46,182 nucleotides of DNA from Lysinibacillus sp. (lineage in GTDB: Bacteria; Bacillota; Bacilli; Bacillales_A; Planococcaceae). The DNA lies in the NCBI GenBank assembly GCA_031181585.1, contig JAPSKP010000014.1:1-46182 (forward strand), read 5' to 3'. The translations under genes and the position numbers were made by a program. Under the pieces are notes generated by a model. It did not search any database, was not told the DNA's origin, and saw only the letters and a list, made by a program, of their open reading frames with translations. Positions 1 through 8,663 of this stretch are shown piece after piece (within the stretch, counting starts at the first letter, position 1; every line of letters begins with the position of its first letter).

Positions 1-128
1 AGTAATTGGTCCTCTTCATGTACGGTGGGAAACTGACCGCTCTCTATTGTAGCAAAAATAGCAAAATAGGCTTGGCATGGTCATTATCATCTTGCTCATA
101 CCGAAAAAGCAAGTAAGAAATAAAATCA

Positions 129-167
129 CCCCTGTTTATCAGAAAGCTTCTGATAAACAGGGGTTTT
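129..167 (+). terminator. Intrinsic terminator of a gene left of the window
   Basis: A perfect 16-bp stem (129-144 with 148-163) closes a 3-base AGC loop and is followed by TTTT. No gene ends just before it inside the window, and bases 1-128 show no open frame of note, so it probably ends a transcript entering from the left. The opposite strand also has a T-rich flank, so it could work in both directions. Confidence 0.75.
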
Positions 168-285
168 CAGCAACCTGAAGGCAATTCTGTTTTGTCGCCA
201 TTTGCTGAGTTAACTAAATTTTAGAATCACGAAGTTTAACCCATACTTTGAAGAAATAAAATCGGAGACTAAGGGAGCGGATTAG

Positions 286-912
286 ATGGAAAAGGTATTA
301 GAATTAATGAGACTGGGACAGCGGCTGAAGGAGGAACTACGCCATAGCTGGCTTCCTGCAGGCCGCCGGGAAAGCGTCGCAGAGCATACATGGAGCGTTG
401 CATTGATGGCAATGGCAATCGAGCCTCATCTTTCAACTGAAGTTAATATGGAACATTTGTTGAAAATGATCATCACCCATGATTTAGTAGAGGCACATGC
501 CAAGGATATTCCACTTTTCTATACGATGGATAATGAAGAGGCAAGAGCGCTGAAGCTTCAAAATGAAATGAGGGCAATTGAACAAATTCGTGATTTGATT
601 GGAGGCGAGAGCGGCAAGGCGTTTTATAATATATGGCTGGAATTTGAGCGCAAAGAAACATATGAAGCAAAGGTAGCAACTGCACTCGATAAGCTGGAAG
701 CGCAGATTCAACAAAATGAATCAGATATCCGGACATGGCTGCCAATTGAACACCAGATGGTATTTATGCTGGGACAGTATACAGACTTCGATCCGGCGTT
801 AGATGAGCTTCGAAAGCAGGTTGAGGCGGAAGGGGAAAAGAAACTTATAGCAGCCAATATTGATACGGAAGTGCTTAAAAATCCTCAAATGCAGAGAGAT
901 TTTGAAGATTAA
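286..912 (+). CDS. HD-domain hydrolase, YfbR/HDDC2-like (putative 5'-deoxynucleotidase)
   Basis: This is a 208-residue soluble protein with an HD metal-dependent phosphohydrolase fold. The metal-binding residues are visible in order: H34 (in AEHTW), H65-D66 (THDLVEA) with E69, and D135 (ALDKLEAQ). The AEHTW...HDLVE pattern is typical of the YfbR/HDDC2 group, which removes phosphate from deoxynucleoside monophosphates. The exact substrate cannot be read from the sequence. The start ATG is preceded by AGGGAG eight bases upstream. The C-terminal part (about 150-208) is charged and less family-specific. It stands alone, with an intrinsic terminator upstream and about 170 bp to the next gene. Confidence 0.8.
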   Translation: MEKVLELMRLGQRLKEELRHSWLPAGRRESVAEHTWSVALMAMAIEPHLSTEVNMEHLLKMIITHDLVEAHAKDIPLFYTMDNEEARALKLQNEMRAIEQIRDLIGGESGKAFYNIWLEFERKETYEAKVATALDKLEAQIQQNESDIRTWLPIEHQMVFMLGQYTDFDPALDELRKQVEAEGEKKLIAANIDTEVLKNPQMQRDFED

Positions 913-1081
913 TAGCAAGCAGTTACTGTCTTTTAGCTGTTATTTTATCTTTCATGCAAATAAATTATAGCTGTCTTTTTGCCTTCAGCTGATCTGAATC
1001 AAAGGAAAATAATTCAGGGATAATTAGCCGAAGGGTTGAAGAAGGTGTGAGACGGGGAAAATTATTTGAAGAGGTGATATT

Positions 1082-1840
1082 ATGGCCATGGTCCGCCAAG
1101 CAATGTTTCCGTATTTTAAAAAATATATTAAGGCGCTGCCAATTACCTATACGGATGAGATACTACTTACTGATCTTTTTTTATTGGAAGAGGATAGGGA
1201 AAAGGAGCTGCAAGTTTACTATACACCGTTTGAATATATAAACCCCCAGGCAAAAATTATTATTGCCGGTATTACGCCGGGACTTCATCAAATGAAAAGG
1301 GCGTATTCTACAGCCATAACGGCTGCAGGAACAGATGAGGAAATTTTAAGAACGGTAAAAAGAGAATCAAGCTTCCACGGTACAATGAGAAAAAATCTGG
1401 TAGCTATGCTAGATGAACTGAAATTGGCTGAACAACTTGGTATTGAGACATGCGGTCAGCTTTTTGGGACATGCCATCATTTATTACACAGTACCTCTAT
1501 TCTGCCTCATGCTGTATTTTATAAAGGTCGAAATTACAACGGAAGTACACCGAAAATCCTGAAAACACCGCTGCTTAAGAAATATGCGGAGGAATATTTC
1601 CCAGGGAACATTGAAGGGATTAAGGAAACGCTCATTGTCCCTCTAGGTGTAAATGTACAAGCGGTAATCGAGGATTTGCTGCTAGAAGGGCTGATACCTG
1701 GTCATCGATTACTGCGGGGGTTCCCTCATCCTTCAGGAGGAAATGGACACCGCTTTCGGCAGTTTGCAGAGCACAAGGAACAGATGATGAAGGAGATTGA
1801 GGAATTTTTCAGCTCTCCAGAAGACAAAAAGGATAGATGA
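1082..1840 (+). CDS. Uracil-DNA glycosylase superfamily-like protein
   Basis: This 252-residue protein carries the two hallmark loops of the UDG fold. A G-I-T-P-G segment at about residues 63-67 follows a hydrophobic strand (KIIIAG). A H-P-S motif lies at about 216-218 in GFPHPSGGNGHR. No canonical catalytic Asp/Asn of family 1 or 2 is obvious in the first motif. It may therefore be one of the divergent UDG-like groups, whose activity on DNA is often unproven. The start follows GAGGTG by a short spacer. A strong hairpin immediately downstream isolates it from the convergent SLH gene. A second UDG-fold protein lies at 18314-18823. Confidence 0.6.
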   Translation: MAMVRQAMFPYFKKYIKALPITYTDEILLTDLFLLEEDREKELQVYYTPFEYINPQAKIIIAGITPGLHQMKRAYSTAITAAGTDEEILRTVKRESSFHGTMRKNLVAMLDELKLAEQLGIETCGQLFGTCHHLLHSTSILPHAVFYKGRNYNGSTPKILKTPLLKKYAEEYFPGNIEGIKETLIVPLGVNVQAVIEDLLLEGLIPGHRLLRGFPHPSGGNGHRFRQFAEHKEQMMKEIEEFFSSPEDKKDR

Positions 1841-1876
1841 AACACCGATTTAGTTCGTGTTTCATCTATCCTTTTT
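1826..1876. terminator. Bidirectional terminator between convergent genes
   Basis: The arm AAGGATAGATGAAACAC pairs with GTGTTTCATCTATCCTT, flanked by A-run and T-run on opposite sides. It sits between the + strand UDG-like gene (its 5' arm includes that gene's last codons) and the - strand SLH gene, so it can serve both. Confidence 0.85.
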
Positions 1877-1878
1877 AT

Positions 1879-3780
1879 TTATTGAACGATCCGGTACATG
1901 AATGTAGCATAGTGCATACGAGATACTTGTTGATTTGGATTAAATTTACCCATTGAACCAGTGGTGATTTGGTTTGATGATAAAATATTGATATAGTCGC
2001 TTGCCCAGTGGTTATTTGTATCTGTGAAGCTTAACAAATGAGATGGATCTCGTTCGAGATGGAAGGCATTGACAAGAATTTTTGCCAATTGGGCACGTGT
2101 TAACGGATTTTCAGGGTTGAATTTGCCATTAGTACCGTCAACAATACCTGCCTGATACAAAGCCATAATTTCCGTGTAATAGGTGTGGGATTCTGGTACA
2201 TCTGTAAAGACTGTTTTTTCACGAATCGGCTCCAGAGAAATACCGCTGCGGTAAATCAGAGATGCAACATGTTTTCGTGAAATAGAGGCACCCGGCTTAA
2301 ATGTTTGGTCGGGATATCCATTAATAATTCCCATTTCCTTCATAATCTGAATTTCCTTGAAGTATGGATGGGCAACTGGTACATCGATAAACGAGTTCAT
2401 TTTTGCAAGTACCTTTAGATTCCTTGTTTCTGCATAACTGAATCCGAAATGGTCCATCACAGAATAAGTCACCCAATAGTTACCTGGCGAAGTCATTTCC
2501 CGGTCGATAGAAGTGCTAATTTCGTCTATCTCCATTCCCATGATATTGTAGGCTTTGGCTGTTCTAGGGAGTTTGATAGCCTCCCCCTCAAATAGGTGCA
2601 TATCCTTTAGTCCTGTAATGCGGGGGGCACTGTATGGAGCAACCGTAACTTGCCGATAGACTGTTTTTGTTTCATATCCTTCCTTCTCGTAAGAATAAGA
2701 AACGGAATATAGACCTGCTTGGGTTAAATTAACTGTGCTTGTTACGTTTAATTCTCCTGTCAAGTCATTATTCAATTCGTCCGTTGCTTTAATACCTTCT
2801 AAAGGATCAAATGACCTGCCGATTAATACAAGCTTATCATCAGCACCTTCAATTGTGACTTTGCTCTTCGCAGCGACTGTAATGACGGCGAAGCTTGAAA
2901 TCGTATTTCCGGCTTTATCCGATACCCGGTATGTAATTGGGTGCTCCCCCGGCTTCGAAGTGTCAACAAAAGAGAGGATACGGATAGAAGAAGTAATATC
3001 GCCATCTACATTATCAATTGCCTTTATTCCCTCGAGGAGATTTACTTTACCGCCGGCATAGACAGTTCTGTTCCGGATATTCTGGAATTTTGGAGCTTCT
3101 AAATCGGTAAGTATTACTTCCTGACTGAAGCGAGCTATATTGCCATTTGTATCGGAGGCTTCATAGTGGACCGTATAAGTGCCAGGTATATTTGATGGGA
3201 TATCGTGTTTCACCTTTACTGATGTAGACACGTTCGAATCTACATCGTCGTATATTACCAAATTTTGGGTAAAATTGAATGGACCGGTTACATTTAATTT
3301 CAGCGTGCCCTTCTTTTGGAAAGTAGGGGGAACAATATCGTTTCCATCGAAAATAGTGAAAGAAACAGTTGAAGACCAGTTGTTTAGCGATAGTTCGTTA
3401 TCTGCTAAATAACTGACATTGCCATGTATGTCACGAGCATTGATATAGGAGACGTACCACTGTTCATTGAAAGCTGCTGCTGGAATGGTATAGGTTCCGA
3501 TATAGGTTTCCGATGCAGCATCGTATTTCAACTGAATGCTTGTGCTGGAAATTGAACGGTATTTTGGCTTTATTTTTACATACACCCATTCCAGCGTGGA
3601 ATCGTCCTTTACTTTTACAGAGACGGTCACTTTCTCGCCAGGAGCTATGACCGCTTTATCAATTTGAATAGAGAGGATATCAGGAGGTGTACTGTCAGCC
3701 GTATTTGCCATTGTATCCGCTGTACCTAAGGCAAAGATAGACAAACATGATAGAACAAAAATAATGAGTAAACGTTGCAT
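1879..3780 (-). CDS. Secreted Ig-like (DUF5011-type) protein with three C-terminal SLH domains
   Basis: This is a 633-residue exported cell-surface protein. Residues 1-25 form a Sec signal peptide (MQRLL, hydrophobic core, ending near TMANTA). Several bacterial Ig-like modules follow. The clearest, at about 228-306, has the DUF5011 pattern VDGDIT...PGEHPITYRVSDKAGN. Three SLH repeats end the protein (about 460-633), each with F-x-D near the start and a G-(I/M)-x-(N/D)-G or GKFNP core. SLH domains bind pyruvylated secondary cell-wall polymer, so the protein is expected to be held at the wall. There is no recognisable enzyme domain, so an adhesive or structural role is inferred. It is monocistronic. 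Confidence 0.85.
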   Translation of the reverse strand: MQRLLIIFVLSCLSIFALGTADTMANTADSTPPDILSIQIDKAVIAPGEKVTVSVKVKDDSTLEWVYVKIKPKYRSISSTSIQLKYDAASETYIGTYTIPAAAFNEQWYVSYINARDIHGNVSYLADNELSLNNWSSTVSFTIFDGNDIVPPTFQKKGTLKLNVTGPFNFTQNLVIYDDVDSNVSTSVKVKHDIPSNIPGTYTVHYEASDTNGNIARFSQEVILTDLEAPKFQNIRNRTVYAGGKVNLLEGIKAIDNVDGDITSSIRILSFVDTSKPGEHPITYRVSDKAGNTISSFAVITVAAKSKVTIEGADDKLVLIGRSFDPLEGIKATDELNNDLTGELNVTSTVNLTQAGLYSVSYSYEKEGYETKTVYRQVTVAPYSAPRITGLKDMHLFEGEAIKLPRTAKAYNIMGMEIDEISTSIDREMTSPGNYWVTYSVMDHFGFSYAETRNLKVLAKMNSFIDVPVAHPYFKEIQIMKEMGIINGYPDQTFKPGASISRKHVASLIYRSGISLEPIREKTVFTDVPESHTYYTEIMALYQAGIVDGTNGKFNPENPLTRAQLAKILVNAFHLERDPSHLLSFTDTNNHWASDYINILSSNQITTGSMGKFNPNQQVSRMHYATFMYRIVQ

Positions 3781-3916
3781 AAAAAAATTCCCTTCATATA
3801 CTATTATCTTTATTAAATCATAAAAATAATAGGAAGAAAGGAATTGGTGGTAGAAAAGAATTATTTTTTCGATAATTATAATGGCAAATATGGTTAGAGA
3901 GTGTTATTAACCCATT

Positions 3917-4354
3917 TTACTCCTCTGTTTTATGAATAAGCGAGTCTGATGAAACGGATTCAGTAGAGGTACGTTCCATTTGATCGCCTTCACGTTTCCG
4001 ATATTCAATAGACAATACATAAATTACGAAGCAAATAAACAATGTCATGCCCCAGAAGTAGCCTTTTAAATACAGCTCCCATGTTGTATTGTAGACGGAT
4101 ACCATCCCCCAGCCGATTGCCAGCAAGGAAGAAGTCCATCCCCCGATTATATAAGCTGAGCCAGTCTGTTTACCATCTTCGCGGTCAAAAGAAAATTTAA
4201 TCGCAAAAAAGATAGAAAACCCAGCCCATAGAATAACCATTATATAATACCCTTTCTCCATACGTACCCAGTCAGAGTTGAGTACACCCACTACGAAAAA
4301 GCTTACCGATACAATGAGGGCAAACCAAGAGATAAGATATAAGCGGTTTTGCAT
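3917..4354 (-). CDS. YiaA/YiaB-family inner membrane protein
   Basis: This 145-residue protein has four predicted membrane helices (about 8-26, 38-54, 70-87 and 98-116). They form two similar pairs, each containing a W-x(n)-KGYY/KGYF-like segment (WVRMEKGYYIMVI and WELYLKGYFWGMT), the duplicated pattern of the YiaAB domain. The charged cytoplasmic tail (about 118-145) is Ser/Glu-rich. Family function is unknown. In this window it sits alone on the minus strand next to a 0.5-kb gene-free stretch. Confidence 0.75.
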   Translation of the reverse strand: MQNRLYLISWFALIVSVSFFVVGVLNSDWVRMEKGYYIMVILWAGFSIFFAIKFSFDREDGKQTGSAYIIGGWTSSLLAIGWGMVSVYNTTWELYLKGYFWGMTLFICFVIYVLSIEYRKREGDQMERTSTESVSSDSLIHKTEE

Positions 4355-4863
4355 GTAAATTCCTCCATTTTATAAAGTTCTTCTATTGTTAATTAATATA
4401 CATAATATCCCAAGTTTTAAAATGAATCTAGATGCTTTATGCAGCATCTAAACGTTAAATTAGTAAAATCCTACATTTCTTTTTTAGAAGCGGAAAGCCT
4501 TTTGCTTCTAACGTGGACAACAGCCTTCGCTTATTTACCAATTAGAAGTTAAACATCAACAAACCTACATATTCAAAACATGCCATTAAATTACACATAT
4601 CATATCACATGGTATTTACCCCTCAAAGATATTTATTTTGCGATTATTTTATGGAAAGAAGAGACGATAATTGAGGATGGGATAAAAGTCCTTTCAATTA
4701 TTCAAGATAAATCAAAAGCAATTTGTTATTCATAAACTCTACAAGGAATTCACATTCTTTTTTCCTAGTTGTTTAGTCCTTTTTTAGAAGATTTCCGTTT
4801 ATTTTGAAAATCGCTAGGGAACAGAAGTATTGATTCAATAAAACCTTGAGGAGGAATGAATGC
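4355..4863. other. Gene-free 0.5-kb stretch with two inverted repeats and a SigB-like promoter
   Basis: No credible ORF is seen. Two perfect 8-bp inverted repeats are present: TAGATGCT-N6-AGCATCTA at 4429-4450 and TTAGAAGC-N12-GCTTCTAA at 4484-4511. Neither is followed by a T tract on its sense side, so they look more like operators or structured leader elements than terminators. The right end holds the catalase promoter listed separately. Confidence 0.5.
4797..4822 (+). promoter_or_regulatory. Putative SigB promoter of the catalase gene
   Basis: GTTTAT, a 14-base spacer and GGGAAC fit the general-stress sigma factor pattern GTTTaa-N12..15-GGGwAw, with one mismatch in each box. The predicted RNA start is about 35 bases before the ATG. 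The B. subtilis relative ydbD is known as a SigB regulon member, which supports the assignment. Confidence 0.55.
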
Positions 4864-5691
4864 ATGTTTGAGCACCGTAAAGGATTACAGTTTGAAGTAA
4901 AAGTAGAACGACCAGACCCAATGCTGGCTAGACAAATTCAAGAAGTACTAGGCGGACAATTCGGCGAAATGAGTGTAATGATGCAGTACCTGTTTCAAGG
5001 CTGGAATTGCCGCGGAGAAGAAAAATACAAAGATATGCTGATGGCAATCGGCACAGAAGAAATCGGACATGTGGAAATGCTTTGTTCCTTAATTTCTCAA
5101 TTATTAGATGGAGCAACGCCAAGTGCTCAAGAAGAAGCGGCGAAAAATCCAACAATGGCAGCAATCATGGGAGGTGTCAATCCACAACACTTAATCGTAA
5201 GTGGTTTGGGCGCCACACCAAAAGACTCTAACGGGGTACCGTGGAATGCCGGCTATATTATCGCGAGCGGGAACTTGCTTGCCGACTTCCGTGCAAACTT
5301 AAACGCAGAGTCTCAAGGCCGATTACAAGTGGCGAGACTTTATCATATGACATCAGATGAAGGAGTACGAAAAGTATTCCGAAAAATGTTAGCTCGTGAC
5401 CGTTATCACCAATATCAATGGATGGCGGCAATCAAAGAGCTGGAAGAGAAAAACGGCGTTGTGGTACCAGCAAGCTTCAAGCCTGAAGATGAACTGGAAG
5501 CACAGCCGCATGCATATGAATTTTACAATTTAGAAGAAGGAACGGGAGCGAAAAACGGTCTTTGGGCAGAAGGAATGGCACCGGATGGAACAGGGGAATT
5601 CGTATTCCTAGATAATCCGGAACCAATGGGACAAGTACCAAAGCCGGCTGTTCCTCCAACTTCCCTTCACCACGATCTTGATATGCCATAA
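4864..5691 (+). CDS. ydbD: Manganese-containing catalase, YdbD-like
   Basis: This 275-residue dimanganese catalase breaks down hydrogen peroxide in the cytoplasm. The four-helix ferritin-like core keeps the expected ligands at the same spacing as the Lactobacillus plantarum enzyme: E35 (GGQFGEMS), E66 and H69 (TEEIGHVEM), E149 (NAESQGR) and H182. The full length and the motif LLADFRANLNAESQGRLQVA match YdbD rather than the shorter spore-coat CotJC. I moved the start to 4864 because AGGAGG at 4849-4854 lies inside the longer frame and is properly spaced from this ATG. Only a modest hairpin separates it from the two carbohydrate genes downstream, so it may head a stress operon. Confidence 0.93.
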   Translation: MFEHRKGLQFEVKVERPDPMLARQIQEVLGGQFGEMSVMMQYLFQGWNCRGEEKYKDMLMAIGTEEIGHVEMLCSLISQLLDGATPSAQEEAAKNPTMAAIMGGVNPQHLIVSGLGATPKDSNGVPWNAGYIIASGNLLADFRANLNAESQGRLQVARLYHMTSDEGVRKVFRKMLARDRYHQYQWMAAIKELEEKNGVVVPASFKPEDELEAQPHAYEFYNLEEGTGAKNGLWAEGMAPDGTGEFVFLDNPEPMGQVPKPAVPPTSLHHDLDMP

Positions 5692-5706
5692 GCCAAGTGA
5701 CTGTAT

Positions 5707-5739
5707 GAGGCCTATAAGTAATTAATGCTTATAGGTCTT
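5707..5739 (+). terminator. Hairpin between catalase and glycosyltransferase genes (partial terminator?)
   Basis: GAGGCCTATAAG pairs with CTTATAGGTCTT around a 9-base AT-rich loop. The following tract is TCTTCCACCC, which is not a good U run, so read-through into the next two genes is likely. Confidence 0.4.
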
Positions 5740-5774
5740 CCACCCTAAAAAGGATGAGAAAGGATGCGGACATA

Positions 5775-6986
5775 ATGAAACAAAGAATACTATTCATTTC
5801 AGACCATGGCGATCCCCTTATGCCGCTCGGAAGCAAGCAGGCAGGCGGTCAAAATAATTATGTAAAACATTTAGCCCTATCTTTAGATAAACTTGGTTAT
5901 ACAGTCGATGTTATTACCCACTGGTGTAATCAAGAGGCGCCAGCAATCGAACCACTAGGCGAACACGGCAAAGTGTACCGCTTCAATGCCGGACGACCAG
6001 GTTTTGTAGAGAAGGATGAGATGTTTAGCATACTACCAGCCTTCTATGCAGAAATAAAAGAGAAGATGGACCTTGAATCTTATGACGTCATCCACACTCA
6101 TTATTGGTTATCTGGTGTACTCGGTTTAATGATTCAGAAAGATCATGGTATCTACTGGGTTCATACAAACCACTCATTGGCAATCGCCAAGGAGCAGGGT
6201 ACAGGAAAAATTGATCCAAAACGTAAGCATTATGAAGAGCGTATTATGCAAGATGCAGATGTTATATTAGCTACTACTCCAACAGAGAAGGCGCTGATTG
6301 CTAAATTCACAAAAAATGTGAGCGATATATCTGTTGTACCAATTGGGGTTTCACCAACTTATCTGACCCCTCCGCTTACAACTAGTACTATTAAATTCCC
6401 TTATTATTTCTATGCTGGACGTCTTGAAGCTTCAAAAGGAATCTTTGACTTATTAGCAGCCTTCCGTCAGCTTCTCACAACACACGACGTTCAAGAAAAT
6501 GTAAAGCTTCTTATTGCAGGCGGCTGTTCAGAAACTGTTGATCTGCAGAATCTTCGACCAAAAGATCCAAAACTGCTAGCAGCATTAGAAGGCATAGAAG
6601 ACCGGGTTTATTTCCTGGGACCAAAAAAGGAAAAGGAATTAAAAGTATTGTATGCCAATGCGATCGCGACAATTATGCCTTCCCATTATGAATCATTTGG
6701 GATGGTGGCAGCGGAGGCACAAGCTTGTGGCTGTCCGGTCATTGCCAGTGAAGTCGGCGGTTTGAAAGACGTCGTGAAACCTGGTGTGACAGGGTTACAC
6801 ATTCCAAAATCACATGCGAAAAAACTGAGTGAAGGAATGGCATACTTCCTGACAAAACGCAGCCAGCTTGCCAATATGAGAAGACAGGCAAAAGAACATG
6901 CTAAAAATGAATTCAACTGGGCGAAAATTGCCTCTAAAGTGAATAAGCTATATAAAGGAGCAGGCTCTTATGTATCAACCCCTTAA
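5775..6986 (+). CDS. GT4 glycosyltransferase, sucrose-phosphate-synthase-like
   Basis: This 403-residue GT-B retaining glycosyltransferase has the N-terminal acceptor-side signature KQAGGQNNYV and YDVIHTHYWLSG. The C-terminal half carries YAGRLEASKG (nucleotide-sugar binding) and the E-x7-E motif ESFGMVAAE at about 306-314. The GGQNxYV and HTHYWLSG motifs are shared with sucrose-phosphate synthases, mannosylfructose-phosphate synthase and related GT4 enzymes. ATG 5775 is preferred over 5754 because AAAGGA is spaced 10 bases from it. It overlaps the next gene, a sucrose-phosphate-phosphatase-like enzyme, by 17 bases. A two-step synthesis (sugar transfer to a sugar phosphate, then dephosphorylation) of sucrose or a related compatible solute is therefore inferred. 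Confidence 0.8.
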   Translation: MKQRILFISDHGDPLMPLGSKQAGGQNNYVKHLALSLDKLGYTVDVITHWCNQEAPAIEPLGEHGKVYRFNAGRPGFVEKDEMFSILPAFYAEIKEKMDLESYDVIHTHYWLSGVLGLMIQKDHGIYWVHTNHSLAIAKEQGTGKIDPKRKHYEERIMQDADVILATTPTEKALIAKFTKNVSDISVVPIGVSPTYLTPPLTTSTIKFPYYFYAGRLEASKGIFDLLAAFRQLLTTHDVQENVKLLIAGGCSETVDLQNLRPKDPKLLAALEGIEDRVYFLGPKKEKELKVLYANAIATIMPSHYESFGMVAAEAQACGCPVIASEVGGLKDVVKPGVTGLHIPKSHAKKLSEGMAYFLTKRSQLANMRRQAKEHAKNEFNWAKIASKVNKLYKGAGSYVSTP

Positions 6987-7698
6987 ACCATATGTCTTGG
7001 CGACTGATCTGGATAATACGATCGTCAGTGCAGATGTGCCGCATCAGGATTTATGGGAGTATTTCCGAGATAATACACCTTCATTAATCTATATCACAGG
7101 CCGCCACTATCATTCTGCTAAACAGCTGATTGAGGAAGAAGGTCTACCAATGCCGGATGTGCTCGTTTGTGATGTTGGCGCCTCTATCTATGTTGGAGCT
7201 GAACTAGAACTGGATCAAGATTGGGCCGGCCAGCTTCAATTGGCTGATTTTGATAAGGTTCAAAAGATGGCATCAGAACTGGGCTTGGCATCTCAGGATT
7301 TGCCGACAAAATGGCGCCTTGCTTATTTTGCAACGGCTGAGCAGGCGGAAAAGCTAAAGAATGCTATTGAAGCAAACAAGCTGAGTATAAACATGATCTA
7401 CAGCGGCGGACGGGATTTAGATATTCTCCCAGCAGAAGTAGATAAGGGAAGAGCTTTGCAATATATACTAGATACGTGTAAGCACACCTCTACTGTTATT
7501 GTCTCAGGTGATTCAGAGAATGATTTGAGTTTATTCAATTTAGGTTATCCGGCGATTGGTGTAGGGAATGCATGTGAAAGCATTCGTGCTATGCAGCATC
7601 TTCCACATGTATATCTTGCAGAGAATCATGCTGCCCATGGTGTTAAAGAAATGTGGGAACAAATCATGAATGAAAAGGAATCGCACGCTTCCCTCTGA
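6970..7698 (+). CDS. HAD phosphatase, sucrose-6-phosphate-phosphatase-like
   Basis: This 242-residue class IIB HAD hydrolase has all four motifs: D13-x-D15-N-T (nucleophile and acid), YITGR, a Lys in EVDKGRAL, and G-D181-SEND185 for magnesium. The segments VCDVGASIY and LDILPAEVDKG are characteristic of the sucrose-phosphate phosphatase branch. The plant C-terminal domain is absent, as in bacterial and cyanobacterial enzymes. AAAGGAG lies 8 bases before the ATG, inside the end of the glycosyltransferase gene, so translation is probably coupled. It would remove phosphate from the product of its partner. Confidence 0.82.
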   Translation: MYQPLKPYVLATDLDNTIVSADVPHQDLWEYFRDNTPSLIYITGRHYHSAKQLIEEEGLPMPDVLVCDVGASIYVGAELELDQDWAGQLQLADFDKVQKMASELGLASQDLPTKWRLAYFATAEQAEKLKNAIEANKLSINMIYSGGRDLDILPAEVDKGRALQYILDTCKHTSTVIVSGDSENDLSLFNLGYPAIGVGNACESIRAMQHLPHVYLAENHAAHGVKEMWEQIMNEKESHASL

Positions 7699-7734
7699 CA
7701 AGCAATTTGAGAATTGGCTGGAGGGAAATTTTTA
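7689..7734 (+). terminator. Probable terminator of the glycosyltransferase/phosphatase unit
   Basis: TTCCCTC (7689-7695, inside the last codons) pairs with GAGGGAA (7721-7727), with an inner CAATT/AATTG stem, followed by ATTTTTTAT-like bases. Confidence 0.5.
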
Positions 7735-8284
7735 TCCTTGTTTTTTATTTATATGATCAACGGTCATTGTCTATAAGCCAATGCCTGTTTGTGAAGAATT
7801 CAATAAGGGACAGCCTTAATGGAAGAGCAAACCATAGCATTTTATATCATTGAATAATAAATAGTTTCCATCCAAGCCGATGCTAAAATTTGTTTAGTAT
7901 CGGTTTTTGAATTGTATATAAAAAACTAATAAATCGCAGCCCGGGAACATGAAAGATAAAGGCAGCATCTTTCGCAGAGACACTCATGCTCGAATATCTT
8001 TTACCTAGATATAGCTAAAGCGACAGAAAAATATGCTGTGTCGTATACGAAAAAGAAGTTTTACTTACAAACTATTTTCAGGAATGTTCACGGGAAATGA
8101 AGGAAAGAATAATAAATGAAGGGACTTTATATAATGAAGAAAGATAAATCGTAATAGTTATTATGTTCTTGTGCTTCTTTTTATATGATCGGTTGTCTTT
8201 TATTAGCAGGAAGAGGACTTTTCATGGTGGAGGATGTCAGCTTAACGAAAGTTAAGCAATATTTCGATAGCAGGGTGATGAGAT
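7699..8284. other. Gene-poor 0.6-kb stretch
   Basis: No convincing gene is seen. An orphan terminator lies at 7877-7908, suggesting a short transcript from the left. A run of about 40 open codons near 7995-8099 lacks a plausible start and ribosome-binding site and is not called as a gene. Confidence 0.4.
7877..7908 (+). terminator. Orphan intrinsic terminator
   Basis: CCGATGCTAAA pairs with TTTAGTATCGG (one G-T pair) around a 5-base loop, followed by TTTTT. No coding gene ends in the preceding 180 bases, so it either backs up the upstream terminator or ends a small RNA. Confidence 0.75.
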
Positions 8285-8596
8285 ATCAAACTGATTGGCT
8301 TAAGTTGTATAATTGCAGTATTAAATGTCTTTGATGGTTTGGCTACCCACTATGGTTTGAAAAATGCGCTGATTATAGAAGCGAACCCGATAATGGATTT
8401 TTTATGGAGGAATAGTCCATCGCTATTTTTATTAGCGAAAATAGGGCTGTCAGCACTTATCCTCTATGTTTCCCTCCACATTTTGAAAAAGAGCGGAGCA
8501 GCTTTCAGGAAATTATATACGTTTTTATTAGCCGGTGTATCCGGTCTCTATGCCGGGATATTATGTCTTCATATTGTATGGATATTTTCATTGTAA
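8285..8596 (+). CDS. DUF5658 membrane protein; start codon unclear
   Basis: This is a small hydrophobic protein of about 100 residues with three predicted helices. It has the DUF5658 pattern: a first helix ending in LNVFDGLATHYGL, then IIEANPIMDFLW, then two more helices. The first standard start in this frame is TTG 8339, but that cuts into the conserved first helix. The frame is open and clearly coding-like back to 8282, where TGA (8279-8281) closes it. No ATG, GTG or TTG lies between 8282 and 8338. An AGGGTG ribosome-binding site at 8272-8277 is 7 bases before an ATC codon at 8285, and ATG 8278 is in another frame. Either a rare start codon is used or one base has been gained near the start. 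The function is unknown. Confidence 0.6.
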   Translation: MKLIGLSCIIAVLNVFDGLATHYGLKNALIIEANPIMDFLWRNSPSLFLLAKIGLSALILYVSLHILKKSGAAFRKLYTFLLAGVSGLYAGILCLHIVWIFSL

Positions 8597-8626
8597 AGGT
8601 CTGGCTGGGAGCTTTATATGAAATGA

Positions 8627-8656
8627 AAATTGGCGGCCTTTACAGACCGCCAATTT
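8627..8656 (-). terminator. Terminator of the DUF378 gene
   Basis: AAATTGGCGG pairs with CCGCCAATTT. Read on the minus strand the stem is followed by a T-rich run (TTTTCATTTC). It may also stop the convergent DUF5658 transcript. Confidence 0.7.
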
Positions 8657-8663
8657 CTGTTTA

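Noticed and set aside
7995-8099. Possible gene remnant with about 35 codons
   Set aside because: It has no start codon with a ribosome-binding site and no recognisable similarity.
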